Shown: positions 39,828 through 48,397 of the stretch, one piece after another
Layout: each line of letters opens with the position of its first letter
How positions within the stretch are numbered: position 1 is the stretch's first letter
Assembly: GCA_016933335.1 (NCBI GenBank)
Contig: JAFGBD010000004.1
Coordinates: forward strand, 20,019-84,018
Direction of reading: 5' to 3'
Source: Bacteroidales bacterium
Lineage (GTDB): Bacteria; Bacteroidota; Bacteroidia; Bacteroidales; UBA10428
DNA length: 64,000 bases
The notes under the pieces: generated by a model
What the model saw: the letters and a program-made list of their open reading frames with translations, nothing else
Told to the model about the DNA's origin: nothing
Database searches by the model: none
Made by a program: the position numbers and the translations under genes

Positions 39828-41045
39828 TTACTTATGTATCACACATAGAACAGCTGTTTGATTATGGAAATAATTTTTATCCTTTATGGGAGATATTTCA
39901 CCATAGGAATAAAATCCTAACCAGGGAATATCTTTGCCCAGGACATCCTGCATCACATTTATACCCTTTATTTTAACATCGTTGCCAAAGAACATCTTCC
40001 CCCTTGCCGAGCAATCAATATGAAGAACAGCAAAAGGTTTTTTATTCCCAAGCCTGGCTTTGATTCTTTCAGCCACCTTTTTGGCATTCATGGAGATTTT
40101 ATCAGCATCTCTTCTTATCAGCTGAACATTTGTGCCTCCGTCTATTTCAGTAGCGAAGTTCAGGGAGCCGTCGGGGTTCTGGCTTACAGGTGCACGGATA
40201 ATATATTTATCATATTCTGTGGTCAGGTCCTCAGGTAGTTTCTCACCAAGACCGATAAAAGTATTTATTTCATTGTTGAACTCTTTCAGATCAGGATCGA
40301 GGTATTGTTTAAAGAAACTCCATACAGGCTCATGGTTAATCTCATAAACTGTATTACTCTTTCTTCTGGTAACAGTTTTTTCAAGTCCTATGGGATAGCA
40401 TCCGTGACTTACGCCAAGCTCGATTTCAGCATTCCCTGATATCAATACACATGAAGCGGCATCGGATAATACATGATCGTTGTGATATTGATAAGTATTC
40501 CCGTAGGTAAAGTCATCAGCTGCCAATCCTCCGCAAAACAAGAGAGGCTTCTGCACAACGGCATCTATCCCGTGAAAAAACTCCCTGACATTTACGGTTA
40601 AACCGTCAAGATACATCATCAGTACGAGTGGCTTCTCAATGTTGTCATTTACTATTTTTTTCCCTATTTCTTTACCTGCTTTTTCCGAATCATTTTTCAG
40701 TTCTCTGCCGGCATAGTTGACAAATTTTATCTCATCCGAAGCAACAACCATCACTCCTGCTGCATCTATTCCCTTTTTAGTCCCTGCCTGCGTAAAAATC
40801 ACTTCTCCTTCAGGGCCGGCCTGGGTTATTATTCCTTCTCCCGAACATCCGCTCAAAGGCGCATCACCGGTGACTGATCGCACGCCCATCAGCAACTCCG
40901 GCTGGTTATAACCTGCCGTGGCATGTAAAAACACAAAATCACAGTTTTCAATTCCTGCCCTGTTTAATGCAATACGCGCAGCTTCAGCTCCTGCTTCAAA
41001 AGAATCTGTTTTTTTGCTTTCTCCAACACCAACTTTCGTTCCCAT
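39828..41045 (-). CDS. FIST-domain sensory protein, copy 2
   Basis: The 405-residue paralogue of copy 1 shares the N-terminus 'MGTKVGVGESKKTDSFEAG' and the FIST_C end 'DIPWLGFYSYGEISPI'. FIST_N covers about 30-225 and FIST_C about 235-385. It precedes copy 1 by 168 bases on the same strand. The copies differ through the ligand-side loops, suggesting related but distinct ligands or a heteromer (inference). Confidence 0.93.
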   Translation of the reverse strand: MGTKVGVGESKKTDSFEAGAEAARIALNRAGIENCDFVFLHATAGYNQPELLMGVRSVTGDAPLSGCSGEGIITQAGPEGEVIFTQAGTKKGIDAAGVMVVASDEIKFVNYAGRELKNDSEKAGKEIGKKIVNDNIEKPLVLMMYLDGLTVNVREFFHGIDAVVQKPLLFCGGLAADDFTYGNTYQYHNDHVLSDAASCVLISGNAEIELGVSHGCYPIGLEKTVTRRKSNTVYEINHEPVWSFFKQYLDPDLKEFNNEINTFIGLGEKLPEDLTTEYDKYIIRAPVSQNPDGSLNFATEIDGGTNVQLIRRDADKISMNAKKVAERIKARLGNKKPFAVLHIDCSARGKMFFGNDVKIKGINVMQDVLGKDIPWLGFYSYGEISPIKDKNYFHNQTAVLCVIHK

Positions 41046-41094
41046 AATGAGATATCTTAAGTCTCTCTAAACAGACTATAACAAGTTACTCATT

Positions 41095-41118
41095 TTTTAT
41101 GACATTTTTATCATAAAA
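41095..41118. promoter_or_regulatory. AT-rich dyad between comF and FIST copy 2
   Basis: TTTTATGA (41095-41102) and TCATAAAA (41111-41118) form a perfect 8-bp inverted repeat with an 8-base spacer. It sits between the comF stop and the FIST copy 2 start on the minus strand. No T tract follows, so an operator for the FIST operon is at least as likely as a terminator. Function unproved. Confidence 0.35.
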
Positions 41119-41135
41119 TTTTCAAATAAAAAGTC

Positions 41136-41843
41136 TTAAATGCCATATTTTGCCACAGCCAGTGTAGCGATGCTGACCGTTGTTCCCTGCAGTTTAAGTA
41201 TTTCCGAGGCGCAGGCTTCGAGGGTTGATCCTGTGGTTACCACGTCATCGACCAGAAGTATGTGCCTGCCGGCCAGAAGATGTGGTTTTGTTACGCGGAA
41301 TATTCCTTCCACGTTTTCCCATCTTTCGTATCTCGGCCGGTTAACCTGTGAACCGGAATAACGGATTCTGGCCAGGGCTCTGGTTACTGTTTTTTTGTCC
41401 ATGCTTTCAGCCATCCCCCTGGCAATGATCTCGCTCTGGTTAAATCCCCTGTTCCTTTGCTTTTTAGGGTGAAGGGGAACCGGAACAATGATATTTGTTT
41501 CCGAAACAGAGGATTTTGCCAGCTCAGAACCAAATATTTTACCCAGTTCCAGTCCGATGTGCTGTTTACCGTCATATTTCAGATGATGGATGATATTCTG
41601 GTATTTGCTGTCTTTCAGATAGTAGAACCAGGAGGTGCAATACATCACCGGCACCCTCCCCCAGAACAGTTCCGCCACCATGTTGTTTTTCAGATCCTTA
41701 AAACGGGTTAACGGAAAGTCATACAGGCAGCTGGTGCATATCACCTTTTCCTGTTCGTAAAGGTTTGCTCCGCATGCGGCGCAAAGCCGGGGGAAAATCA
41801 GGCCTGTAAAATCGGTGAGTGCTCTGTAAACCCTGTTCAGCAA
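41136..41843 (-). CDS. ComF family phosphoribosyltransferase-like protein
   Basis: The 235-residue protein has the ComF N-terminal four-cysteine zinc finger ('CAACGANLYEQEKVICTSC') and a C-terminal PRTase fold with PRPP motif 'HILLVDDVVTTGSTLEACA'. 'VPLHPKKQRNRGFNQSEIIARGMA' is the diagnostic middle block. Relatives act in DNA uptake or in an unclear amidophosphoribosyl-like role. It ends about 90 bases before the FIST operon and is preceded by the osmC-type gene 9 bases away. Confidence 0.92.
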   Translation of the reverse strand: MLNRVYRALTDFTGLIFPRLCAACGANLYEQEKVICTSCLYDFPLTRFKDLKNNMVAELFWGRVPVMYCTSWFYYLKDSKYQNIIHHLKYDGKQHIGLELGKIFGSELAKSSVSETNIIVPVPLHPKKQRNRGFNQSEIIARGMAESMDKKTVTRALARIRYSGSQVNRPRYERWENVEGIFRVTKPHLLAGRHILLVDDVVTTGSTLEACASEILKLQGTTVSIATLAVAKYGI

Positions 41844-41852
41844 GACCGGGAA

Positions 41853-42266
41853 TTATAAAATCCTGATTTCGTGTGTCAGTCTCATGGCCTTTTTGTATGA
41901 AACACTGACACCGCAATAGTTCTCCTGTGACAACTGCACGGCTCTTTCGAGCTTATCCATTGGCAGATCTATGCCTTTGAACTCATAGATCATATGCATT
42001 GCCGTAAAATGTTTCGGGTGTTCTTCTGTAAGATCGCCTTCAATTTTAACATGGAAATCCTCCACCTGGATTCTCATCTTGTTCAGGATGGATATGACGT
42101 CCATGGCAGTGCAACCGGCGAGCGCGACCATCATCAACGGTTTTGGAGGCGGGCCCTGGTCTGTTCCGCCAACCTCCTCCTTTGCATCAACGATGATTTG
42201 ATGTCCGTTAACCTCGGTTTCAAAAGCCATCTTATCACGCCATTTTAAATCAATCGATTCTTTCAT
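41853..42266 (-). CDS. OsmC/Ohr family protein
   Basis: The 137-residue protein has the OsmC fold with both redox cysteines: 'LAGCTAMDVISILNKM' and 'ENYCGVSVSYKKAM'. Family members reduce organic or lipid hydroperoxides in the cytoplasm, using lipoyl or thiol donors. Its start is followed by 'LKWRDKMAFETEVNGHQIIVDA'. It is 9 bases upstream of comF and divergent from the Crp/Fnr regulator. Confidence 0.92.
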   Translation of the reverse strand: MKESIDLKWRDKMAFETEVNGHQIIVDAKEEVGGTDQGPPPKPLMMVALAGCTAMDVISILNKMRIQVEDFHVKIEGDLTEEHPKHFTAMHMIYEFKGIDLPMDKLERAVQLSQENYCGVSVSYKKAMRLTHEIRIL

Positions 42267-42402
42267 GTCAGAATATTATAGCAGGAATGTTTAACATGTA
42301 TACAGGAATATTGTTTAAAGATAAAAGTAATAATTCTATACTTTCGAAATTACATTATATTTAATATCTTTATTTTTTTAGTATAAACAAATTCAGGTTA
42401 TT

Positions 42403-43110
42403 ATGATAAACAAAACCTTTGCCACTTTAAAAAACATGAATTTGATTGACGCCAATTCGATATTCAGGCATCTCACTGATGAAGAGCTGGCACAGATACC
42501 CATCGACCAGGATCCTGAATACTATAAAAGGGGGACCATCATTTATGAAGAAGGGAGCAGGATACCGGGATTTTTCTGTGTTCAGAAAGGTATTATCAAG
42601 ATATATAAAACAGGATTTGACGGGAAGGAACAGATCATCCGGTTTGCCAAGAAAGGTGATATCATGGGATTCAGATCCACCCTGGCCAGGGAACGTGCTT
42701 GCACAACTGCCAAAGTCATTGAAGATGCTGCCATTATCCAGGTCAGTGCCGACATGGTTATTCACCTGGTCAAGACAAACGGTGAATTTGCATATGATCT
42801 TCTCCGCATAGCCTGCAAAGAGCTGGGCGAAGCCAATGATTACATTACCGATATCGCACAAAAGACCGTAAGGGAAAGGCTGGCGGAGGTGCTCATTCAT
42901 CTGCGGAAAGAGTTTGATCTGGATAATGAAAAATTCCTGAGGATATCACTCACCCGCGAGGAGCTTGCCAATATTGTCGGCACTGCAACTGAATCGGTCA
43001 TTCGTTTGTTGTCTGAATTCAAACAGGACAAGCTCATAGAACTGCATGGCAGGCGGATCAGGATACTCGACGAGAAACAGCTGATCAAGGTTGGAAACAT
43101 TCACGACTAA
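42403..43110 (+). CDS. Crp/Fnr family transcriptional regulator
   Basis: The 235-residue protein has an N-terminal cyclic-nucleotide-binding-like beta-roll ('GTIIYEEGSRIPGFFCVQKGIIKIYKTG', 'IMGFRSTL') and a C-terminal winged helix-turn-helix ('ISLTREELANIVGTATESVIRLLSEFKQDKLIELHGRRI'). There is no N-terminal Fnr-type cysteine cluster. The effector is unknown. It is divergent from osmC and precedes zupT by 138 bases, so it could control either redox defence or metal genes (inference). Confidence 0.94.
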   Translation: MINKTFATLKNMNLIDANSIFRHLTDEELAQIPIDQDPEYYKRGTIIYEEGSRIPGFFCVQKGIIKIYKTGFDGKEQIIRFAKKGDIMGFRSTLARERACTTAKVIEDAAIIQVSADMVIHLVKTNGEFAYDLLRIACKELGEANDYITDIAQKTVRERLAEVLIHLRKEFDLDNEKFLRISLTREELANIVGTATESVIRLLSEFKQDKLIELHGRRIRILDEKQLIKVGNIHD

Positions 43111-43248
43111 GCCTGTTATTCCTGATGAACACTTATCCGGCGGTTTTGTTATATGATATCCTGAAATTCAGGTATATCATTTTTTAAGAAAGTTAACGGT
43201 GATGGTGGGGAAAAAGTATTTCTTCAATTCAGATACAATTTATATTTT

Positions 43249-44058
43249 ATGGCAACAGAACATCTTTTACTGGCTTTTGCATTCACGCTTTTTGCGGGCT
43301 TGTCAACAGGCATAGGCAGTGCGATTGCTTTTTTCGCGCGCACGACAAACACCAGGTTTCTTTCCGTTGCGCTCGGATTTTCTGCCGGGGTGATGATTTA
43401 TGTTTCGCTGATTGAGATATTCAGTAAGGCAAAGGAGTCGCTTGTTATCAGTCTTGGAGAATCCCGGGGTTACTGGGTTACTGTCATTGCCTTTTTTGCA
43501 GGTATGTTTCTCATTGCCATCATCGACAGGCTGGTCCCTGAAGAGGAGAACCCGCATGAGATCAAACTGGTTGAAGGCATAGAGCACCCGGAGATTTACA
43601 GGAAAAACAGGTTGCTCAGGATGGGATTGTTTTCGGCACTTGCCATTGCCATCCACAATTTTCCCGAAGGACTTGCCACATTTACAGCCACCCTGAGGGA
43701 TCCGGGACTGGGTATTGCCATTGCTGTTGCAATAGCCATTCACAACATACCAGAAGGTATTGCCGTTTCGGTACCGATATATTATGCCACAGGTGACAAA
43801 CGCAAGGCATTCAGGCTGTCTTTCCTGTCGGGACTTGCAGAGCCTGCCGGAGCGCTGATCGGATACCTTATCCTGCTGCCCTTTTTCAATGATGTGATAT
43901 TCGGCGTGCTGTTTGCCTCTGTGGCAGGCATCATGGTATTTATTTCGGTGGATGAGCTCCTTCCTGCAGCAAGGGAGTATGGCAAGGCGCACCTGTCGAT
44001 ATACGGGCTTATAGGCGGTATGATCATCATGGCTGTCAGCCTGTTGCTTTTTGCATGA
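43249..44058 (+). CDS. zupT: ZIP family zinc transporter ZupT
   Basis: The 269-residue membrane protein has eight helices and the two metal-site motifs of the ZIP family: '[14 protein letters not shown]' in helix 4 and '[20 protein letters not shown]' in helix 5. ZupT imports Zn and other divalent metals. The N-terminus '[22 protein letters not shown]' matches the ZupT/GufA branch. Its stop overlaps the start of the next small ORF by 4 bases (ATGA). Confidence 0.95.
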   Translation: MATEHLLLAFAFTLFAGLSTGIGSAIAFFARTTNTRFLSVALGFSAGVMIYVSLIEIFSKAKESLVISLGESRGYWVTVIAFFAGMFLIAIIDRLVPEEENPHEIKLVEGIEHPEIYRKNRLLRMGLFSALAIAIHNFPEGLATFTATLRDPGLGIAIAVAIAIHNIPEGIAVSVPIYYATGDKRKAFRLSFLSGLAEPAGALIGYLILLPFFNDVIFGVLFASVAGIMVFISVDELLPAAREYGKAHLSIYGLIGGMIIMAVSLLLFA

Positions 44059-44420
44059 TAAGTAACGTGATAAATTATATACTGCTTATATTCATTGTAT
44101 TGTTTATCTGTCATGATCTGAACGGACAGGAACCGTTTGAGCTGGTCGGTGACAGGCCCGATCAGACAGAATCTTCCTTAGCAGTCCCGCATCAATCCCT
44201 GCAGATTGAATCAGGATTCCTTTACATGAAAAGTACAGGCAATGACGCTGAATACATCCATACAGAGTATAACAGCACATTGCTGAGATTCGGATTGATG
44301 AAATTCATGGAATTAAGATTTGGAGCAGGTTTTGAAGCGACCATACCGGGAACAGGAATCATTTACAGGTTCACTCTTTTTGATCCCGGCTCCGGAGATT
44401 TGCAGTCCGAAAACCTGTAA
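44055..44420 (+). pseudogene. Truncated MetA-deg-type outer-membrane transporter (probable remnant)
   Basis: The 121-residue ORF starts on the zupT stop (ATGA overlap). It has a signal peptide ('FIVLFICHDLNGQE') followed by 'LVGDRPDQTESSLAVPHQSLQIESGFLYMK' and 'YNSTLLRFGLMKFMELRFGAGFE'. This is the N-terminal half of the PF13557-like 'phenol MetA degradation' transporter family, which usually runs to about 240-260 residues as an outer-membrane beta-barrel. The sequence stops after 'LFDPGSGDLQSENL', and no continuation is evident in the following 97 bases. It may be a decayed gene or, less likely, a short functional product. Confidence 0.65.
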
Positions 44421-44517
44421 TATCAGGCTTAATCATTCATACTATCTTTAGAGCACTATTCCCATCGAAAAATCTCTGATTATATGTATTTTTGCTGTCC
44501 TGGATAATTTTCAACCA

Positions 44518-45441
44518 TTGAACAGGGAACTTGAAATAAAACGGGCATCGTGGATTGCCATATCAGGCAATGCATTGCTTGCCGCTGTTAAGGTGGCGGC
44601 CGGATTGATATCCGGCAGTCTTGCAGTGGTTGCCGATGGTATCGATTCGCTGAGCGACATCATCACCTCGTTGATAATATTGATAGCGGCAAGGATACTT
44701 TCAAGGCCTCCGGACATCAGGTTCCCTTACGGTTATGGTAAGGCAGATACCATTGCCACAAAAGGACTATCCTTCATCATCCTTTTTGCAGGTGCGCAGC
44801 TGGCCATTACCACTGTCAGGAGACTGATCCAGGGCACGGCTACCGAACTGCCGGCAAAACTTGCCATCGTGGTGACAGTCATATCAATAGTAGGGAAGCT
44901 TTTGCTGGCAAGGCACCAGAAAAAGACCGGCAAAAAAACTTCCAGCGCCATGCTGACAGCCAACGGCCGCAATATGCAGAATGACGTGCTGATATCGGTT
45001 TCGGTGCTTACCGGACTGTTTTTCACTTACATTCTGAAGATGCCAGTCATTGATTCCATCACTGCATTGCTGGTCAGTATCTGGGTCCTTAAGACCGGCT
45101 TCGATATTTTTATGCAGACCAATATCGACCTGATGGATGGTATTGATGATTGTTCCATTTATAATGAGATTTTTACTGCCATCGATCAGGTTGAGGGCGC
45201 TAACAATCCCCACAGGGTACGCGCACGAAAGATAGGGGATAAGATCATGGTTGGGGTTGATATAGAGGTTGACGGGAGTATTCCTGTTCAGGAGGCACAT
45301 CATATTGCACATAAGGTTGAAGCAAGCATCAGGTCAAGGATCGGCAATATCTTTGATGTTGCTATACATATGGAGCCGCTGGGCGATAAAACAGATGAAA
45401 AAAAATTCGGGATATCCAAAGAGTCCCTGCCGAAAGAGTAA
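44518..45441 (+). CDS. Cation diffusion facilitator, DD/ND-site type
   Basis: The 307-residue CDF transporter has helix 2 'VVADGIDSLSDIITS' and helix 5 'NGRNMQNDVLISV'. The site residues read Asp-Asp/Asn-Asp instead of the His-Asp/His-Asp of zinc exporters, so manganese or iron is a better guess than zinc (inference). A cytoplasmic C-terminal domain follows ('NNPHRVRARKIGDKIMVGVDIEVDG'). The start is TTG at 44518. It lies downstream of zupT and upstream of the BlaI/M56 pair. Confidence 0.9.
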   Translation: MNRELEIKRASWIAISGNALLAAVKVAAGLISGSLAVVADGIDSLSDIITSLIILIAARILSRPPDIRFPYGYGKADTIATKGLSFIILFAGAQLAITTVRRLIQGTATELPAKLAIVVTVISIVGKLLLARHQKKTGKKTSSAMLTANGRNMQNDVLISVSVLTGLFFTYILKMPVIDSITALLVSIWVLKTGFDIFMQTNIDLMDGIDDCSIYNEIFTAIDQVEGANNPHRVRARKIGDKIMVGVDIEVDGSIPVQEAHHIAHKVEASIRSRIGNIFDVAIHMEPLGDKTDEKKFGISKESLPKE

Positions 45442-45631
45442 ATTTTTAATACCGGAATAATCGATGCCGGATATCAGATTCATTCCGGCCCGGAAAATCC
45501 GGCCCGGGACATCAGCAATAAGTTTTTCAATATCAGTCTCTTCTTGAATAGCTACAGCCTTTATTTGCAAATCTCCTGCTATTTCTGAATAACAATCCAT
45601 TGCTTTTTCTTTCCTAAAAAATGTTAAAAAA

Positions 45632-45678
45632 TTTGGCAATTACGATTTATGTCGTATATTTGTACGATAAAATTCGTA
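45632..45678 (+). promoter_or_regulatory. Promoter with twin TACGA-N6-TCGTA operators for blaI-M56
   Basis: TTTG at 45632-45635 and TATATTTG at 45655-45662, 19 bases apart, fit the Bacteroidota -33/-7 promoter. Two perfect dyads TACGA-N6-TCGTA (45641-45656 and 45663-45678), with centres 22 bases (about two helical turns) apart, flank and overlap the -7 box. The second ends just before the BlaI start at 45684. This is the expected arrangement for an autorepressing BlaI/MecI dimer pair. Confidence 0.8.
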
Positions 45679-45683
45679 GTTTC

Positions 45684-46067
45684 ATGATAAACAAAACAGT
45701 CAGACCAACTGCAGCAGAACTGGAGATACTCCAGGTTCTGTGGAGATACAAATCGGCAACGGTCAGGTTTGTACACGATAAGATCAATCAAAAGAAAAAT
45801 GTGGGATATACCACAACCCTGAAGATCATGCAGAACATGGCAGCTAAAAGGATGGTCAGAAGAGAGCAGAACGGAAGGAGTCATGTTTACATTCCTTTGT
45901 TAAAGAAGGAAGAAACCCAGGGTATGCTGCTGGATAAATTCCTCGACACCGCATTCGGTGGCTCTGCTTCAACACTTGTGATGCAGGTTCTGGGTAATCA
46001 CAGGACAAGCGGGGAAGAGCTCGATCAGATCAAAAAGTTAATTCAGAAGCTGGAGGAAAAGAAATGA
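45684..46067 (+). CDS. BlaI/MecI/CopY family repressor
   Basis: The ATG at 45684 (MINKTVRPTAAELEILQVLW) gives 127 residues; the ORF track start at 45621 lies inside the promoter. A winged helix-turn-helix ('ATVRFVHDKINQKKNVGYTTTLKIMQNMAAKRMVRREQNGRSHVYIPL') is followed by a dimerisation helix region. Family repressors are inactivated when a membrane M56 peptidase partner is triggered. That partner starts 4 bases before this stop (ATGA overlap). Confidence 0.95.
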   Translation: MINKTVRPTAAELEILQVLWRYKSATVRFVHDKINQKKNVGYTTTLKIMQNMAAKRMVRREQNGRSHVYIPLLKKEETQGMLLDKFLDTAFGGSASTLVMQVLGNHRTSGEELDQIKKLIQKLEEKK

Positions 46068-48376
46068 CAAACTTCATAAACTCGTTATTGCCTTCCGGTG
46101 TTGTGGAGGCTTTCGGATGGATGATCCTGCATTCTTTGTGGCAGGGAGCAGTTATTTCGGTAATACTGGGACTGATGATGATTATCACCCGGAAGTTCAG
46201 TGCCGGAAGCAGGTATTTCATTGCCATTACGGCCATGCTGTTCATGCCGGTTACAGCAGTTTATACCTTTTTCAGGTATTATACCCCTGCAGGGTCAGTT
46301 ATGACAGTTGAGGCACCTATGGTCAGATCTGAAGCTGTTGTTACAGCCACGAACACCCAATCGGAGGAAAACAGGATCCGCCCTGTTACACTGCCGGCAG
46401 CTGAAAAGAGGGTTAGCGGCAGGATGAGATCATACCGGGAATATTTTTATCAGCACATACCTTTTATCGTTACCATCTGGATGCTCGGCATGCTTGTATT
46501 TGCCCTGAAGTTTTTAGGCGGACTGGCATATACGCAGAGGCTTAAACATTACAGGATACTGCCTGTCAGTGATGAATGGCAGCAGGTCTTCGACCGTCTG
46601 GCCAAGATGCTGAACCTGAAAAAGGCCGTCAGGATATTGCAGTCCACCCTGGTCACGGTACCGATGGTTGTCGGTTATTTTAAACCGGTGGTGCTGATAC
46701 CCGTAAGTGCTTTCACAGGATTATCACCAAAGCAGCTTGAGGCTGTTATCCTGCATGAGCTGGCGCATATTGTCAGGAAAGACTATATCATCAACATCCT
46801 GCAGTCGGTTGTTGAGATCATCTTCTTCTATCACCCGGCCGTATGGTGGATGTCAAAAATGGTAAGGCAGGAAAGAGAGCACTGCTGCGATGACATTGCC
46901 ATCGAAAAATCAGGCGATTCGGTCAGTTTTGCCAAAGCCCTGGCCAATATCCAGGAACAGATATTTATAAGGGAGAATATTGCCTTGGCCCTTGGAAGAG
47001 ACAGCAATCATTTGTTCAAACGTATTAAAAGATTATTAAACCAACCAAACATGAAAACAAATTTTACAGAAGGATTTACGGCATCATGCATCATCTTTGC
47101 AGGCATATTTATCATGATGCTCAATACAGGCTCCGCAAGATTCACCGCAGGAGATAACATGCAATCGAAAACAGCACAATTCATAAACGATGTCATGGGC
47201 AACGCGGATGATACAGTTAAAACAGCAATCCCTAAGGAATCGGCAGGCCAGGGCAGTGCCGAAGACAGGCTGTTTGAGCTGGAGCAGGATAGAAAGGCTG
47301 TTGATGCTGGCAGAAGGTCAGTTGAAGAAGAAAAAGCAGGAAAAGAAATCAGCAAAGCAGAAACAGAAGCCAGGGAGAGGGAAATGGAAGCTAAAAAGGC
47401 TGAGAAGGAGGCTGAAAAAGCACTGATCGATGCTGAAACAGAGAAGAGAGAGGTTGAAGAAGAAATAATCCAAGGGGTGGAGGCAGGACTGGAAGAGATG
47501 GACATCGATGCAGTAGTGGATGAAGCCATGGCAGGTGCCGAAGCGGGCATAAGCGGAATGGACCTTAACAGGATCGTGAGGGAAGCTGTCGAAGGGATAA
47601 GGACCGGCGTGAAGGAGATTGACGCGGAGATCATTTCAGAAGAGATATTGCATGGCATAGAGGCTGCGATCTACGAAATAGATTTAAATGTTTTTGCAAG
47701 TGAGATCATATCGGGAGTACGTACTGCGCTGCAGGAGATTGATGTGAACAGGATCGTGCAGTATCACCTACAGGCCCGGCCAGGCCAGGAAAGCTTCAGG
47801 GGAGAGCCCGGCCAGCTGGATATCATCAGCCGGGGTGTGGGTGAATGGAATCAGTGGAGGGATGATAATCCGGGGATTGAGCCCGATCTGAGGGGTGCCT
47901 GCCTGAGCGATGCCAATCTTAATTCGATAGACCTGCACGATGCCCTTCTTGATAACATCGATCTGAAAGAGGCAGTGCTTGACTGGGCCAATCTTGAGGG
48001 CGCCAGCCTGAGATACGCCATTCTGAAAGAAGCCACATTTAACGGGGCACGTATGATGCGGGCTGACTTTTCACATGCAGATATGAAAGAGGTTACACTG
48101 TCCGGTATGCTTCTGCGCAATACCATTTTTCACGGCACCAACCTGAAAGAGGCTGACCTCAGCGGGGCAGATCTGCGTGACAGTGATTTAAGTAATGCTG
48201 ATCTGGGTGAAGCAAGTCTTGTGAAGGCCGACTTAAGGGGAACCAACATAAGGGGAGCGGACTTAAGCGAAGCACAGCTCACCGGGGCAAAGATGCAGGG
48301 GGCCATGATAGACGACCATACCCTCCTGCCACCAGGGTTTAACCCGGCTGCGGAGGGTATGGTGACAGGGGACTGA
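46064..48376 (+). CDS. M56 membrane metallopeptidase fused to 20-residue repeats and pentapeptide repeats
   Basis: The 770-residue protein starts as a BlaR1-like peptidase: four or so N-terminal membrane helices, a cytoplasmic zinc site 'ILHELAHIVRKDY' with 'EREHCCDDIA', and a helix near residue 340-360 ('ASCIIFAGIFIMML'). Instead of a penicillin-binding sensor it then has a Lys/Glu/Ala coiled coil (about 400-470), five exact 20-residue repeats (471-570), and a pentapeptide-repeat beta-helix (about 605-750, 'ADLSGADLRDSDLSNADL'). It overlaps blaI by 4 bases, so it is presumably the signal receiver that inactivates BlaI. The sensed signal is unknown. Confidence 0.92.
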   Translation: MTNFINSLLPSGVVEAFGWMILHSLWQGAVISVILGLMMIITRKFSAGSRYFIAITAMLFMPVTAVYTFFRYYTPAGSVMTVEAPMVRSEAVVTATNTQSEENRIRPVTLPAAEKRVSGRMRSYREYFYQHIPFIVTIWMLGMLVFALKFLGGLAYTQRLKHYRILPVSDEWQQVFDRLAKMLNLKKAVRILQSTLVTVPMVVGYFKPVVLIPVSAFTGLSPKQLEAVILHELAHIVRKDYIINILQSVVEIIFFYHPAVWWMSKMVRQEREHCCDDIAIEKSGDSVSFAKALANIQEQIFIRENIALALGRDSNHLFKRIKRLLNQPNMKTNFTEGFTASCIIFAGIFIMMLNTGSARFTAGDNMQSKTAQFINDVMGNADDTVKTAIPKESAGQGSAEDRLFELEQDRKAVDAGRRSVEEEKAGKEISKAETEAREREMEAKKAEKEAEKALIDAETEKREVEEEIIQGVEAGLEEMDIDAVVDEAMAGAEAGISGMDLNRIVREAVEGIRTGVKEIDAEIISEEILHGIEAAIYEIDLNVFASEIISGVRTALQEIDVNRIVQYHLQARPGQESFRGEPGQLDIISRGVGEWNQWRDDNPGIEPDLRGACLSDANLNSIDLHDALLDNIDLKEAVLDWANLEGASLRYAILKEATFNGARMMRADFSHADMKEVTLSGMLLRNTIFHGTNLKEADLSGADLRDSDLSNADLGEASLVKADLRGTNIRGADLSEAQLTGAKMQGAMIDDHTLLPPGFNPAAEGMVTGD
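47474..47773 (+). repeat. Five in-frame 60-bp repeats coding 20-residue units in the M56 protein
   Basis: Five consecutive units of exactly 20 codons follow the pattern G-[VIA]-x-[AT]-[GA]-[LIV]-x-x-[IM]-D-x(10). Examples of unit starts are 'GVEAGLEEMD', 'GAEAGISGMD' and 'GIEAAIYEID'. The amphipathic pattern suggests a helical repeat. DNA copies are diverged, so the repeat is old and maintained as protein. Confidence 0.8.
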
Positions 48377-48394
48377 TCAGTATCCTGATCCCCT
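48366..48394. terminator. Possible bidirectional terminator between M56 gene and DUF4332 gene
   Basis: The AGGGGA and TCCCCT arms around the palindrome CTGATCAG lie across the M56 gene stop in the 21-base gap between convergent genes. T residues follow on the plus strand. The stem is short, so this is tentative. Confidence 0.4.
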
Positions 48395-48397
48395 TTG

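Noticed and set aside
45334-45639. 101-residue minus-strand ORF overlapping the CDF gene end
   Set aside because: Half of it overlaps the well-supported CDF gene and the rest has no family resemblance; an AT-rich shadow or decayed sequence cannot be distinguished.
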